64,000 bases of DNA from Myxocyprinus asiaticus (GCF_019703515.2 NC_059365.1:39570001-39634000); one strand, 5' to 3'. Shown: positions 9,540 through 22,254, counted from the stretch's first letter. The notes: generated by a model from the letters alone, not told the origin. Numbers and translations: made by a program.

Positions 9540-9763
9540 GACCAACACCATAACTTCATATTAGACAACATGCCCTTAGAACACACTCAGAATATCACAT
9601 ACCTTAGTATAAAGATCAGCAACACAGGAAACTTCAACATGGCTGTGAACAACCTGAGAGACACGGCACGAAGAGCTTTTACACTATAAAGAAAAATATT
9701 CAAATTGACATCCTAATCAGAATCTGTCTAAAAATTAAATCAGTTAAAGAACCCATCGTACTC

Positions 9764-9809
<46 letters not shown>

Positions 9810-10214
9810 GGTCTGGGGCCAACTCGTAAACCAAGAGTTCACTAAATGAGACAAACACCCAATAGAGAATAGAGCCAAAATATACTATGAGTCCAACGAA
9901 AAACCCCAGAAAATGAAACCAGAGCAGAATTGTACCCACTATAATAATTACAATAAAAAAGAGCCATTAAATTTCATACCCACCTAAAAAATAGTGATAC
10001 ACAGACCCTTTACCACAAACCCCTATACTACAGGAGCTGACCCCAGAGAGAAGACCCCTCAGCCAGTTGGTCTAAGAGCTGACTTTACAATCTAAAACAT
10101 GACCAGCTAAACCCCAGAACAAAACCCCAGCTAGACCAAATCAAATTATAAAAACACATAAAGAAAAAGATTATTTTTTACCATGCCAATAAAGCTTTTT
10201 GAATCTTGAATCTT
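9534..10214 (+). mobile_element. 5'-truncated LINE 3' end with RT C-terminal remnant
   Basis: The + strand encodes a decayed LINE C-terminus: HNFILDNMPLEHTQNITYLS, then ISNTGNFNMAVNNLRDTARR, and, after shifts, RAELYPL and RAIKFHTHLKNSD. It ends with ATGCCAATAAAGCTTTTTGA followed by TTGAATC copies, a typical tail of L2/I-type fish LINEs. The exact clade is not resolved. A (TTA)n expansion at 9765-9808 splits it. No catalytic RT motif remains. Confidence 0.6.
9765..9808. repeat. (TTA)n microsatellite inside the LINE remnant
   Basis: About 14 copies of TTA interrupt the LINE-derived coding remnant. Confidence 0.9.
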
Positions 10215-10371
10215 GAGAGAGAGAGAGAGAAAGAGAAAGAGAGAGTCTTAAAAAGGACAACAACAGTGTTAAAATAGAATGTCCTTGAAGACAGGTCATT
10301 AAGAAGGAGTGTGTGTGTGTGTGTGTGTGTGGTTTTTTTAGGTTACAAACTGGTAATTACAAGGGTATAAT

Positions 10372-10600
10372 GCTATAAATGTGGTTTATGAGGACATTTC
10401 TAGTGTCCCCATAATTCAAATCACTTAAAAAACATACTAAACGATGTTTTATTGAAAATGTAAAAATGCAGAAAGTTTTTTTGTGAGGGTTAGGTTTAGG
10501 GGTAGGGTTAGGGGATAGAATCTATAGTTCATACAGTATAAAAATCATTATGTCTATAGAGAGTCCTCATATTGATAGCTGCACCAACATGTGTGTGTGT
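10372..10600. repeat. common cyprinid dispersed repeat (GAGGACATTTCTAGTGTCCC)
   Basis: GAGGACATTTCTAGTGTCCC and GGTTAGGTTTAGGGGTAGGG are hallmarks of an abundant repeat in carp-family genomes. (TG)n at 10310-10331 lies just upstream. The GGGTTAGG runs look telomere-like but are part of this repeat. Confidence 0.55.
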
Positions 10601-10763
10601 GACGTGAAACCAGCTGGACTCTGGTCACTGAATTCTTCAGCAGCATGCCAAGAGCCCATCAGATACAACAGCCAAGTATACTTAACACAAAACACACACA
10701 CACGCACAGACACACACACACACACACTGAGCTGCAATCAAAATTGACCCTATTTACATTCTT

Positions 10764-11246
10764 AAAGGAACAGTTCAGCCACAAATGAAAAGTCGGTCAT
10801 CACTTACTCTCCGTTGTGTTGTTCCAAAACCGTACGACTTTCTTCAGTGGAATATAAAAGGAGAGGTAAGAGCAGAATATTTAAGCTCCGATAAGGACAA
10901 AAAAGCATCACAATAGTTGTCCATACGACTTGTGAATTGTATTCAAATTCTTCGGAAGACCAATGATAGCTTTTGTAACCAAAATGTAAGTATTTATTCA
11001 CTTAAAATTGCCCTCTGCCATACCCTGGAATATAGGGTATTTAAGTGGTATGGACTGCTTTTATGGTGCTTTTCTGCCCTTATTTGGAGCTTGACAGCCC
11101 CTGGTCACTAAATGCTTTCATTATACAAGAAAGAGAAACATAACATTTTTCACAATTTCTTTAGTGTTCCACATAAGTAAGAAAGTCAAACAGGTTTGGA
11201 ATGACATGAGGGTGAGTAAATGATTATAGAATAACATTTTTCAGAG
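10764..11246. mobile_element. foldback MITE
   Basis: The left end (AAAGGAACAGTTCAGCCACA ... GTTCCAAAACCGTACGACTT) is inversely repeated at the right (AAGTCAAACAGGTTTGGAAT ... GACATGAGGGTGAGTAAATG). This matches the pattern of the abundant fish MITE whose ends read GTTCACCCAAAAATGAAAAT. No coding capacity. Confidence 0.6.
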
Positions 11247-11483
11247 GTGAAATGTCCACTGTGTGGCTCTAAAAGTGAGTTAAATGTTCTCCCAAACAGA
11301 TTTATAGGGTTAATGCTCTATCGAGTTTTAAATCAACAAAACCGACCTCCATACCCTAAACCTTAAACCTAAGCCTAACCAATAGTGTCATAAAAAGTAA
11401 ATGTGTGATGAAAAACACAATTTCTGAAGCAACCAAGTTGTTTTGTGGTGCTTCTATGACACTTTCAGCACACGTGTGAACTA

Positions 11484-12865
11484 AACTCAGCAAAAAAGAA
11501 ATGTCCCTTTTTCAGGACACTGTATTTTAAAGATAATTTTGTACAAAATTAACAAATAACTTAACAAATATTTATTGTAAAGGGTTTAAACAAAGTTTTC
11601 CATGCTTGTTCAATGAACCATAAACAATTAATGAACATGCACCTGTGGAACGGTCGTTAAGACACTAACAGCTTACAGACGGTAGGCAATTAAGGTCACA
11701 GTTATAAAAATTAGGACACTAAAGAGACCTTTCTACTGACTAAAAACACCAAAAGAAAGCCCAGGGTCCCTGCTCATCTGTGTGAACGTGCCTTAGGCAT
11801 GCTGCATGGAGGCATGAGGAATGCAAATGTGGGCAGGGCAATAAATTGCAATGTCCGTACTGTGAGACACCTAAGACAGCGCTACAGGGAGACAGGAAGG
11901 ACAGCTGATCGTCCTCGCTGTGGCAGACCACGTGTAAAAACACCTGCGCAGGATCGGTACATCCGAATATCACACCTGCGGGACCCGAGTTACACCAGGA
12001 ACGCACAATCCCTCCATCAGTGCTCAGACTGTCCACAATAGGCTGAGAGAGGCTGGACTGAGGGCTTGTAGGCCTGTTGTAAAAAGTGCTCTTCACTGAC
12101 GAGTCACGGTTTGGTCTCACCAGGGGTGATGGATGGACTCGCGTTTATTGTCGAAGGAATGAGCGTTACACCGAGGCCTGTACTCTGAAGCGGGATCAAT
12201 TTGGAGGTGGAGGGTTCGCCATGGTCTGGGGCGGTGTGTCACAGCATCATCGGACTGAGCTTGTTGTCATTGCAGGCAATCTCAATGCTGTGCGTTACAG
12301 GGAAGACATCCTCCTCCCTCATGTGGTACCCTTCCAGCAGGCTCATCCTGACATGACCCTCCAGCATGACAATGCCACCAGCCATACTGCTCGTTCTGTG
12401 CATGATTTCCTGCAAGACAGGAACGTCAGTGTTCTACCATGGCCAGCGAAGAGCCCAGATCTCAATCCCACTGAGCACGTCTGGGACCTGTTGGATCGGA
12501 GGGTGAGGGCTAGGGCCATTCCCCCCAGAAATGTCCAGGAACTTGCAAGTGCCTTGGTGGAAGAGTGGGGTAACATCTCACAGCAAGAACTGGCAAATCT
12601 GGTGCAGTCCATGAGGAGGAGATGCACTGCAGTGCTTAATGCAGCTGGTGGCCACACCAGATACTGACTGTTACTTTTGATTTTGACCCCCCCTTTGTTC
12701 AGGGACACATTATTCCATTTCTGTCAGTCACATGTCTGTGAAACTTGTTCAGTTTATGTCTTAGTTGTTGAATCTTTTTATGTTCATACAAATATTTACT
12801 CATGTTAAGTTTGCTGAAAATAAAAGCAGTTGAAAATGAGAGGACGTTTCTTTTTTTGCTGAGTT
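11484..12865 (+). mobile_element. Tc1/mariner element, 1382 bp, inactive
   Basis: The terminal inverted repeats begin AACTCAGCAAAAAAGAAATG on the left and, in complement, AACTCAGCAAAAAAAGAAAC on the right. TA target duplications flank it at 11482-11483 and 12866-12867. It contains one transposase gene on the + strand, disrupted in the middle. Confidence 0.92.
11742..12667 (+). pseudogene. Tc1 transposase, internal deletion and frameshift
   Basis: The N-terminal part (from about 11742, ATG at 11799) has the paired-like helix-turn-helix and GRPR-type linker: NCNVRTVRHLRQRYRETGRT then RPRCGRPRVKTPAQDRY. The catalytic part (ATG at 12086) has FTDESRF, LQHDNATSHTA and SPDLNPTEHVWD; 34 residues separate the second D from the E, so DD34E. 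Between them the frame is lost after about 12000. The segment that normally sits between the RPVV block and the first catalytic aspartate is missing at about 12080-12090. The C-terminus is complete (GGHTRY, stop at 12665-12667). A cut-and-paste transposase of this family binds its own repeats; this copy cannot. Confidence 0.88.
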
Positions 12866-12867
12866 TA

Positions 12868-13297
12868 GACTGTAAATGTAATTGGTTATGTAATGCAAAT
12901 GTAAAAAAAAAAAAAGGCATCACCTTATAAATCATGCACTATAGTAAAAGTGTTTTGATGTCATAAGATTGCATTGTGTGAGGAACAGGGTGAAAGTAAG
13001 TGTTTATAAATGTATATGTTGTTTTACTCATGATTTATGTGAAAGTTAATAAAAGACATTGTTGTTTTAGCGCCTCTAGTGTTAGTGTTAGTGTACTGCC
13101 GCGATATGTACAACGAGCCGCTTAAAAATCATTTTGAAAAATGTAGTAATATTAATGTGATTCTGTGAGACCAGGCTGGAATAAACAAATGCACATGGGC
13201 ACACTCTCATGTTAAACTGAAGACACGTGAAGCGCTGTTGTAGTCGGCATCAAACAGTTGCTTGACAGTAGTAGCAAATGACAGCTGAGTGGAAACA
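12868..13297. other. intron, no gene seen
   Basis: AT-rich. A run of GTGTTAGT units near 13075-13095 and an A-tract at 12902-12915. Nothing else recognised. Confidence 0.5.
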
Positions 13298-13540
13298 ATG
13301 CCCAAACGAAAGTGCAAATTTACAGAAGATTTGCAAAAAAAATTCCCATGCTTTCGTCCAGGTCGAGATCCGTGGGAAGCAGAAAGTATGACCTTAAAGC
13401 TGGCACTTATGTGTCAGTTGCTAATAAAGGTGCAAGTGATTTAGAAGCACACATTAGCTCTGCAAAGAATAAAGGGTCAGCTAAAGGTGAAAGTTCATCA
13501 GGTAAATTAACGGACTACTTTTTGCAACCAGGAAAAATTG
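13298..13540 (+). pseudogene. N-terminal fragment of a hAT-like transposase-type protein
   Basis: From ATG 13298 the frame reads MPKRKCKFTEDLQKKFPCFR and PGRDPWEAESM. A one-base shift near 13395 moves it into a frame reading KAGTYVSVANKGASDLEAHI and SSAKNKGSAKGESSSGKLTD. This resembles the zinc-binding N-terminus of a fish transposase-like family; the usual cysteine pair is not intact here. The rest of the protein is absent. Downstream, at about 13775-13830, GTGTCCTCTTTTTGGAAAAC followed by ATGGTCACCCTAA looks like a hAT-type terminus. No left terminus was found. Confidence 0.5.
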
Positions 13541-14160
13541 TTATCACATTGCTTCATTTTCCATGGCCATTCAAAATAATAGTAATAGTAAATGAAGGTA
13601 AACTCATGGCATCAAATATTTTATTTTAGTACATGGACATTCAAAAGAATGTTGGACATTTTTATTTATATATATCTGTGTTATGCTAATAGAGTGTCTT
13701 TTTTGCTGTATTAAAGTTTGCATTCATAGTAACACTGTTTTGAACCCTATTATTCCACCCCAAAAAAAAAAAAAAGGTGTCCTCTTTTTGGAAAACCAGA
13801 ATATGGTCACCCTAAATAATTGTAATATCAGCATAACAGTTTGAGTGAAAATTTTGTGCAAAACCCGAAGATTATGATATAATCATGATCCTGCCTGTGA
13901 ATTTTCACAGATAATCTTAAGTGCTTTAATGAAAGAAAACCTGTCCTTTTGTACAAAATGAGTTAACACAGTTAATGTCACAAATTTGCTTATTTGATTA
14001 CTGATCACGAAATTGTATGGAATCTTAAATATTTCTTATATTATGTCATTGTAATCATGTAATCACTAGCACGCAAGCAATAGCGAGAGTGGAGCAGCCT
14101 GTTTTATTTAAATGATGTTATTCGCACCTGCATTCTAATCTACATTTTGATGTAATCCTT
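13541..14160. other. intron with possible hAT right terminus
   Basis: AT-rich, no gene seen. Contains the candidate hAT end at 13775-13830 noted in the preceding entry. Confidence 0.4.
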
Positions 14161-14164
14161 CCTC

Positions 14165-14775
14165 ATGATCACGCAGTGTGTTTTCATGAGCTGAATGGGA
14201 GGCTAAATGTAAACACTATTAAAGTGAGATGAGGCTTGCGCTGCACGTGCAAGCCATTCATGCATCACAAGCCAATCAACTAACTATTTAGCCCTTTTTG
14301 GTGAATCACACCTGCAAAACACTTAAAACTTTATTTCCAGGTATAATTTATTTTTTGAATGGACTTGAAAAGATTTTGAACCCCACGATGTGGGTTTATG
14401 TTTTCTCTTTTAACCATTTAATGTAATTTTGAGTGTGACCATGGTTTACGGAGGGTGTACCTGTATGCTGGGTTGGAAATCTCAAGGATTAATAATGGTG
14501 TTTTCTTTATTACATCATGTATTGTTCTGAAAGCAAATAGAAACAAATGAAACAAGGAATGTAGGCTGTCATCCGAGCAGCCTGACCGAAGCAAAGCGAG
14601 CGGGTTTACTCCCACGATTAAATGAACATGAAGCATTACCAGCTCGTGATGCACAAATGGCTTGCACGTGCTGCACGAATCTGTTGGGTATTCGGCAGTC
14701 TCATCACATTTTAACTTTTTGTTTAGCCTCCCATTCAGCTCATGAAAACACGCTGCGTGATCCAGTGCCATAGGT
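14165..14775. repeat. inverted repeat, arms about 110 bp
   Basis: The left arm 14175-14280 (GATCACGCAGTGTGTTTTCA ... TGCACGTGCAAGCCATTCAT) is repeated in inverse at 14640-14770 (complement GATCACGCAGCGTGTTTTCA ... GCACGTGCAAGCCATTTGTG). About 360 bp separate the arms. It may be a foldback MITE or a local inverted duplication. The 117-codon minus-strand frame here has no recognisable domain. Confidence 0.7.
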
Positions 14776-15249
14776 TGCCGACGCCTGTTTTAGAGTCTTA
14801 CCCTGTAATTCAAAGCATTGTGGCTGATTTATTGATTGTATTTGACATATAAAAAAAATTGCTCTGTTTTTTTTTTTGGTCTTTCCCATTCATTTTCAAT
14901 GATCGAAAGTCTTCAAAATTCTTGTACTGCTCAGATAAAGGAAACCATTTTTATTAAATTTTAAAGATATACAGTATATCGGTCAAAAATGACCGAATAC
15001 CATAGGAGGGTTAAAATGCTTTGTCCGATTTGAATGAAAATTGGAAGGGATCTTCGACATAATGTCCTGAGGGTACCGAAGCAGTTTGGACACATAGTGG
15101 TCAAAATGCTTAGTCAATTTAAACAAAATTTTTAATGTATCATTGCTTCTAAGTCTTCTGAAATTCGCAGAGCTACATTTCTAAATGTATTTATTATATT
15201 TTTTTATTATATAAAACCTGCTGCTCTCAGCTTGGAATGCATCTTTGGC

Positions 15250-15660
15250 ACTTTTAAGCTGTGTGAACTGAATGGCCTGGTGGTTAACACTGGAATATGG
15301 TTGTGAGTTTGAGTCCAGGAAAGAGCTGTTTTAAAATTTGTACTTCTGTTGATCTCTATTTTCATATTGTGCTCACTGCAATGCAGACTGTACTTTATCA
15401 CGTAATTCCTGCCTTAATTAAAAAATTTTAAAAAGCTGTAACTATTTTGGGCTTTTCTCCAATCAAATTTTGATGTTGTTGTTAAATTACATGAATACAA
15501 AATTGATTATGGTTGCTAAGATGATTGGCTGTGATTGCTCTATGCTTGGTATGCCCCTTTGGTGACTTTCAGTGCTATGGCTCTGTGGTGCAGTGGATTT
15601 TGCAGTGACCCATTGAATGGAAAGTTGTAGATTCAAATCCATCCTGAGGTGATGTGAGTT
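15250..15660. repeat. tRNA-like SINE fragments (two)
   Basis: Two segments have tRNA-like promoter boxes: GGCCTGGTGGTTAACAC with GAGTTTGAGTCC (15258-15318), and GGCTCTGTGGTGCAGTGGAT with GTAGATTCAAATCC (15578-15640). Neither folds obviously as a functional tRNA. They probably derive from SINE-like elements. Confidence 0.35.
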
Positions 15661-15739
15661 TGCACTTTATGTCATATGTGATCTTGTGGTTAATGCTTTG
15701 CCCTGTAATTGCTGCTTGCAGCTATATTTATACATTATT

Positions 15740-18057
15740 ATTATACTTAAGTGTTTTTTTCTTTTCTTTACTTAGCTTTCTTACTGTTGCACAGCACTTT
15801 GGCACTTTTTGTTTTTAAATGTGTTTTACTTGTAAGTAAAACAGTAGACATTATTCTACATTTCAAACAGCAGTATGGTACTTTGTTTTCACTTGACCTC
15901 ATCACAATGCATGTGTGTGGGGTCCGGTCACACTAGGCTTTGAGCATGCAAATCTTTTTTTAACAACGCAATGGACTAGATGATGATGTAAAACAGGAGG
16001 GCTTTTGGCTTTAGTAAATAATACATCACAAATAACAAACAATAAAGTACACACCTTTGAAATATATGTCTTCTTTGTATTGAGCCAAGAGGTCGGCATG
16101 TGATGTTTCGATCTTCTATTAGTCACGCGTCCTCTCGTCATACAGATTCGCAGGTCAGGGTTCACCAAACTTCAACTTTCACCGTTGCAGAACGTGATAT
16201 TTCTTTGCATGAGAATAGCCTCAAGATTTAAACAATATGCGGGTTAACAATTTTAGTGTGATAAAATCACTTACTAATCTTTTCTTTGTAAAGTTATATC
16301 CAATTTTACAACTTCGTTACCATGTCAACGTAATGCTGTGAACCCTAAAACCTTCAAAGAACTGAAAAAATTATGATTTAAACAACCTTTCAGCTCAAAC
16401 AGAACACGAGTTTTAACAGAATAATTAATGTGTGCTTTTATAAAGTTATAAGCTACACATTTCTGCCTTTAAACCCTCCTAAAATTTACCCCATTCACTT
16501 CCAATGTAAGTGCCTCACTGTAACCTTGAATTTTGCTTTTGTAGTAATCAACATTACGCCACAAATGCTGTTGTTTTAGCTTAACCCGGAATATTCCTTT
16601 AATGTAGTAGGTCATCTGAGTACATCAGTGTTAAAGTTTTCAGTGTTAGTTTTCAGTACTCAGTGTACATTTTTATTTTAGACTAAGTCTTGTCTTTTTA
16701 CAAAAATGTCCTTTAAATTTAGTCAGTATTTCATCATGTCATTTTCATTCATTTTGGTCAGTTGTACTCAACAAAAATAACATATTTTAGTTGATGGTCA
16801 TGTGCACAATGATGAAAAACATAAATCAGACTGTAACAGACCAAAGTTAAGCCAAATATTTAAATATTTGGAAAAATGTGTCTAACTTCTTACTTTATTA
16901 TTTGAGCATGTATTAAACATATTAAATATCAAATTCCTCACATTTAAACAGTTTAGGATATTGTGTTGCGCATTTTTAAGGAACAGCGTATTCACAACAC
17001 AAGTTACGCATTTTGACAAGTGCATAACTTAATTAAATAATATTTCATTATTTAATGAAATATTACAGCTGATTAATGTTAGGCTACGTATAAAGTATGT
17101 GTTAGAGTGACATTATTAAAGTTGATTGAACAGGTGTTCAGCTCTTTCAGCTCAAGAGGGGAAATACCCAACATACTGTGACAGGATTTCTTCCTAGATT
17201 TTTCATAAATAAATACATAAATAAAAACAGTTATGGTGCACTGCAAATATCTTGCAGTATTACTTTTCTCTGATCATATTTTCATCAACAGTATGATTTA
17301 TTTAAAACCGTTTGATTATCTATTGTATCTCGTCTTCGTTAAAATTTTCATCAGTAATTCCGTTGATGAGATTAAAGCTGTAGAACATGCATAGAGAAAA
17401 TTCACATACTCTGCACAGTATACATACTGCATACTACTTTCTATCAAAAAATAGATAGCCTTTTGTTAACTCCCATCTTTAATTCTCCTCCCCGTCACTT
17501 GTTCTCCTTCCTGACAATATCCCCCGCCACATGCAGTTCTGCAGCGTGTGCATATGTGTGTTTCTGTGCGTGCGGATCACTCTCGCCGTGGACATGTCTC
17601 TGAATGTTTCCTGAATAGGGAGTGCCTGTAAGTGGTTCAATGTCATTGATCGCTGCCTGTTTGAGTGGAGCGGAGTGGAAGCTCCGTACGGGCCCCCCTT
17701 GTGACTTATGGCCTTCCCCGCGACTCCCCTCCCTTTCCGGAGCATGAATCATGTTCTCCTGCCTCTCCACATCCATCCGTAGGCTCTGAGCCAGGACTAA
17801 TGGAGCTAATATCCTGCCGCACCAGAATGGACTGAGGGACGCGGGGAAATATGTGTAGCGTTTAAAAGCTTTTCTCCGGATCTGTTTAAAGCTGAGAACA
17901 GATGCACTGCCAGCATAGCACCTGATCAACATTATTGTCTTTCAGTCATGACTGCATAAACTCTCCATCTCCTCCCTGTGGAAGGAGACATATGCTGTTA
18001 TGGTCTGTACACACATACACACAGACATGCACACACTGCATAAAAGCAAAACAACTT
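15740..18057. other. intron with MITE end; no gene seen
   Basis: Mostly AT-rich single-copy-looking intron. AACCCGGAATATTCCTTTA at 16583-16601 matches the terminus of a common cyprinid MITE, so roughly 16240-16601 may be its right part. A more GC-balanced patch at 17480-17940 has no recognised coding content. Confidence 0.4.
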
Positions 18058-18262
18058 ACTGTCCCACAATTTGGCCCTTGTCAAAGTCGCTCAGGTCTTT
18101 ACTCCTGCCCATTTCTCCTGCATTCAGCACATTGACTACGAGAAGTGATTGTTCACTTACCATCTAACCTACCCAGACCTTGGCATGTGGCCTTGTTAGG
18201 AGATGATCAACCTTATTCACTTCACCTGTGAGTGGTCATAATGTTTTGGCTCATCAGTGTAT
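18058..18262 (-). mobile_element. terminal fragment of a Tc1/mariner element
   Basis: The right end, in complement, reads TACACTGATGAGCCAAAACA then TTATGACCACTCACAGGTG, a known type of Tc1-like terminal repeat in fish. The interior (about 18058-18160) matches the start of the same element class. The other terminus is missing. Confidence 0.6.
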
Positions 18263-19844
18263 CTTGTTATCAACTTAAAATTTCAAGAATATTGTGATAT
18301 AAATTTTTGCTTACTCCGCCCACCCCTACTTTTGGTCATACGTGGGCTACGGACTTAAATGATACCTCAAATCATATGACCTGTTAAGGAGAGGTGTGAA
18401 ATTACTTTTCTAAGCTATTGGACTTGTGTTTTTATGATGAACAGGACAAAAACCCCATCCCATTGACTTGCATTGAAGGAGGGACCCAAACCATATCTTG
18501 GGACCAGAATATCATGAGACTTAGGATTGGGCTCTGTTGACTTGAACTGGTAAACATCCACCTCGTGACCTCCGAGAACACCCTGGCAGCTACATAGCAA
18601 TACCCTGGCAATTGTGGTGGTGACTTTTGCACAAGCAAGCATCACTCACATTTTCTTCAGAGGTTGTAAATATCTGTTTCCCTTATTTTAACTTTTCACT
18701 GTTTATCATTAATTCAGTAGCTGGGTTTGCATTTTTATGCACATTTTGTGACATTGCAAATAAAATGCAGGATGAAAACAACACGATGTGAATAAAATCT
18801 CCAAAATGTGCATAAAAAAGTTAAAACATCAGTTTTTATTTGGTAAGAAGACATGCACATAAACTAAGATGGAAACACATTAACTGGATGTATTCCTATA
18901 GAAATTATACTGGAATATACTGTAGATGCGCATCAAAAAATGTAATGTGACTTTGCCTCAACAAGCCAGTCACAACAAGCCACGTGAAAACATAATTCAC
19001 TCAGAAAATATATTCAAAATCATCTCATAGCATCTGAAATTTTGCTCTGGTTATTTTGAATAGCTGGACACAAAGCCTGTCATCAAAATGATTGGCTACT
19101 ATTACCTCCCAGAACTTTTCATTTCTATTTTGTGCCAATTTCCCCAGAAGTGATGATTTTGTTGTCTTGAACAATTGGTATGTAAACGCTGCTTTGTTCG
19201 CATATTGTTTTTGCGATATTCAAATTCTTTGCATATATTAAATTTGTAACTTGGTTGGAAATATGACTAATGATAATTCAGTTTTCTCAGTGTCAATATT
19301 TTTGTGTAAATTATTGTCAGATGCTGCTGAAACAGCATATAGATGCCGTTTTCATTTGTTACTTTTCACAGTGCTGGTCAGTATGGATCAATCATAGTTG
19401 TTCATGATGGCTGTAAAGGGATTGTTTTATATATACAGTCTATTATAGATTGATAGATCCATATGTCAGATACCAATGCTTGGAATGGATAGATTTTGCA
19501 AATACACTTTCTTGTGTACAAATGTCTCTTAGAAGACTGCAACAAAACACCCTGAGACCTGAGGGAAGGAAAATTCTGCTTTCTGAGCTGTCAAATGCCC
19601 CCTTGAGGAAGAACATAGGAAGTGATTACTGGCCAACAAAATTTGCTGCTCAGTGGCACACACACATTCACTGTGTAGAATAAGACATATGTTTCAGAGA
19701 GATGGAAGCTTGAATGTTAGCTCTGACATCATTCTGCTCTTCCCCATTTCCTGTTGGACTGATGTGTGACCTTTAGAGATGCAGGGCTATTGTGAGCTCT
19801 GAGGCATCTCTCCATCTCGCTTTATGCCCATCCTCGCTTCTCTG

Positions 19845-19887
<43 letters not shown>

Positions 19888-20127
19888 CATAAGTTAATTA
19901 GCAGGTTTAGAAATGGCATGGCTCAGGTGGTGGTTCAGTCTTGTGCTAGATCAGTCAGTGTGCTCTCACCGCTGTAGTTTACCTGACACTCACTGGCCAC
20001 ATTCGCATGACAAAGTGTGCCATACAGTGTCAACAGCATTTAAATGTGGGAGTGAATTCCCTAAATGTTCATTCCATGTGTGTACGGAATACAGTAGCTA
20101 ATCCTGCAATTGCTTCGATAAGTGATA
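18263..20127. other. intron with dispersed-repeat remnants
   Basis: 18420-18640 is a diverged relative of the 8420-8700 repeat in inverse orientation. 18725-18860 contains ATTTTTATGCACATTTTGTG-type repeat sequence. A (GT)n tract lies at 19849-19887. No gene seen. Confidence 0.45.
19849..19887. repeat. (GT)n microsatellite
   Basis: About 19 uninterrupted GT units. Confidence 0.95.
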
Positions 20128-20135
20128 ACCATAGC

Positions 20136-20606
20136 CAGTGTTGGGTGTAATCCAATTACAATGTAATTAATTACAGTAATCTAATTAATTTTTAGTCAGA
20201 AAAAGTAGTGTTATGCATTACATTTTAAATTCTTGTAATCAGATTATAGTTACTGACTTTCAATTAATTTAATTGCTTTTAAGTACATTAAAGGGTTATG
20301 ATTATTTCTAATATACTATTTATGTAGAATACATGAATTATGGCCCCGTAACGAGTCATTGTGAAGGAAAAATGTGAGGTGCTGAGTGTATGACTTGTGT
20401 GTAACAATGAACAAGGTAGAAATATAGACAATAGTTTCAATTAATTGAGCGGAAAAGTGTTTTAGAAAGTAACTTAAAAGTAAAGTAATTTTTAATGTGA
20501 TTACTTTTTCAGTGAAGTAATTAGTAAAGTCATCAGATTACAATATTAGGGAAATAATTAGTAATTTGTAGTGGATTTCTATTTTTAAGTAACTTACCCA
20601 ACACTG
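20136..20606. mobile_element. nonautonomous hAT element, 471 bp
   Basis: The ends are CAGTGTTGGGTGTAATCC and, in complement, CAGTGTTGGGTAAGTTACTT. A perfect 8-bp target duplication ACCATAGC lies at 20128-20135 and 20607-20614. CAGTGTTGGG termini and 8-bp duplications are typical of hAT elements. No transposase. Confidence 0.9.
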
Positions 20607-21293
20607 ACCATAGCGTCTCGCCCCTGTGAACAAGAAACAAGAATGCCAAACAAAAAAAAAAACTGTCAGCTGTGGTTGCCAGAATAATTATGTAAAAAAT
20701 ACAGTAAAAATGTAAACAACTTTACAAAACAACCTGTAAATTTTACAGTATATTTATGGTGTAGTACTGTCGTTTATATTATTAAATAATAAACTTAATA
20801 TATTAACCTTCTGAAACTGTAAAAATATGCTTTTCACTTTATAATGTATTGTTAATCACCGTAGTAATTACAAAAGGGCACATGATGACATGAAGTTCAT
20901 CAATAAAGGCCCTTCCTGGAGCAATGACCAATAAACATGCAGAGACAGTGCTCAGAGTCACTCACACAAACATTAAACACCATCAAGTTAACACGTGTGA
21001 AATTAAAATTATGCAATAAACATTAACTATACTATATCAAATATAACACCCCAAAGTGCATAACTGATATTAAAAGAAGAAACATAACTATTCCCATAAA
21101 ATATAATGAAATGTAATGGGTCACGCAGGTACTCTCTTGTTAAACATAATATACATTTTTACCGTTAATTATACAGGAAAATCATACTTTTTACATCTAA
21201 AAAATTTAACTACTCTTTAACCAATTTAAGTTTTTTTACTGTAGCATTTTTACAGTCTTTTACCATTAAAATTACAGAAATGTTTTACTGTGT

Positions 21294-21304
<11 letters not shown>
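20607..21304. other. intron, probable degraded repeat
   Basis: Contains TACAGTAAAAATGTAAAC and inverse TTTTTACTGTAGCATTTTTACA-like motifs at its two ends (about 20690 and 21235-21260). This suggests a MITE with poorly defined borders. No gene seen. Confidence 0.35.

Positions 21305-21375
<71 letters not shown>
21305..21375. repeat. (TA)35 microsatellite
   Basis: 71 bp of alternating TA. Confidence 0.95.
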
Positions 21376-21380
<5 letters not shown>

Positions 21381-22254
21381 CATGTATTAAAATTATAAAA
21401 CCATTTATTAAAAGAATTGTCTATCTTATCTTAGTATTATCATTTGAACATCAAGTGTAATGACAATTAAGTTTTTAACGACTTTTGTACTCAAAACAGT
21501 TCTTGTTTCACTTTGGCATGACGGTTTAGTAAGTGAATCAGACATAATTCAGTTGCTGTGTTTCATTGAGTTCATTAAGTGAAGGATTCGTCAGGCTGGT
21601 TCAAACCAATAACTCGTGAGTTGGTGTGTCGTTTGGAGAAATTCATTGAAAGTACCAGCTCATAATATTCATTCATTGGTTTTGAGCACAGCAAACACAA
21701 CGCAATAGAAAGGCCATTTTTTTCATGGCCTCATTCTAACTGTAAAATCAAAACTTGGGTAGAATATAATTTCTTTAGTTGTGACGCTGGAGATTCAGTG
21801 GTGGGAAAAATCAGATTAGCAGTTGAAGAAACACCGTAAATCCAGTTTAAACTCTATGCTGCTTTAATTATGTTGGCTTGAAAGAGCCAACCTTCTGATC
21901 TACTATTTAAACGTATTATTATTATTATTATAAACCTTTTTCACACTCAGGGTTTTGGAACGCGGAAGTAAACGTTTGCAGGGTAAACTTCGACAACGGT
22001 GAATGAGAGTGAATGGGAGACCACAGCAAATATTATTTGCACTTACCCATTTGCTCCAAGACCAAAAGAAAAAATACACTATTACGTGTGAATGATTTTC
22101 TAGAAGAGGAAAAAAACAGAGAGCGGTGGATTAAGACAGTAAAATGCTAGCAACACCTAGCTAAATGCTAAAACATATTAGCAATACCTAGCTAAGTACT
22201 AAAACATGCTAGCAACACTATGCAAAGTGCTAAAACATGCTATCTATCTATCTA

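Noticed and set aside
8944..9807. CRISPR-like array from regularly spaced repeats
   Set aside because: These are simple microsatellites in a vertebrate intron, with no spacer structure.
10485..10515. Telomere-like GGGTTAGG repeats
   Set aside because: They are part of a common cyprinid dispersed repeat, and the units are not regular.
17479..17932. Overlapping minus-strand frames of 88 and 145 codons in a GC-balanced patch
   Set aside because: No domain, no splice logic, and composition suggests chance; possibly a conserved noncoding patch but not supported.
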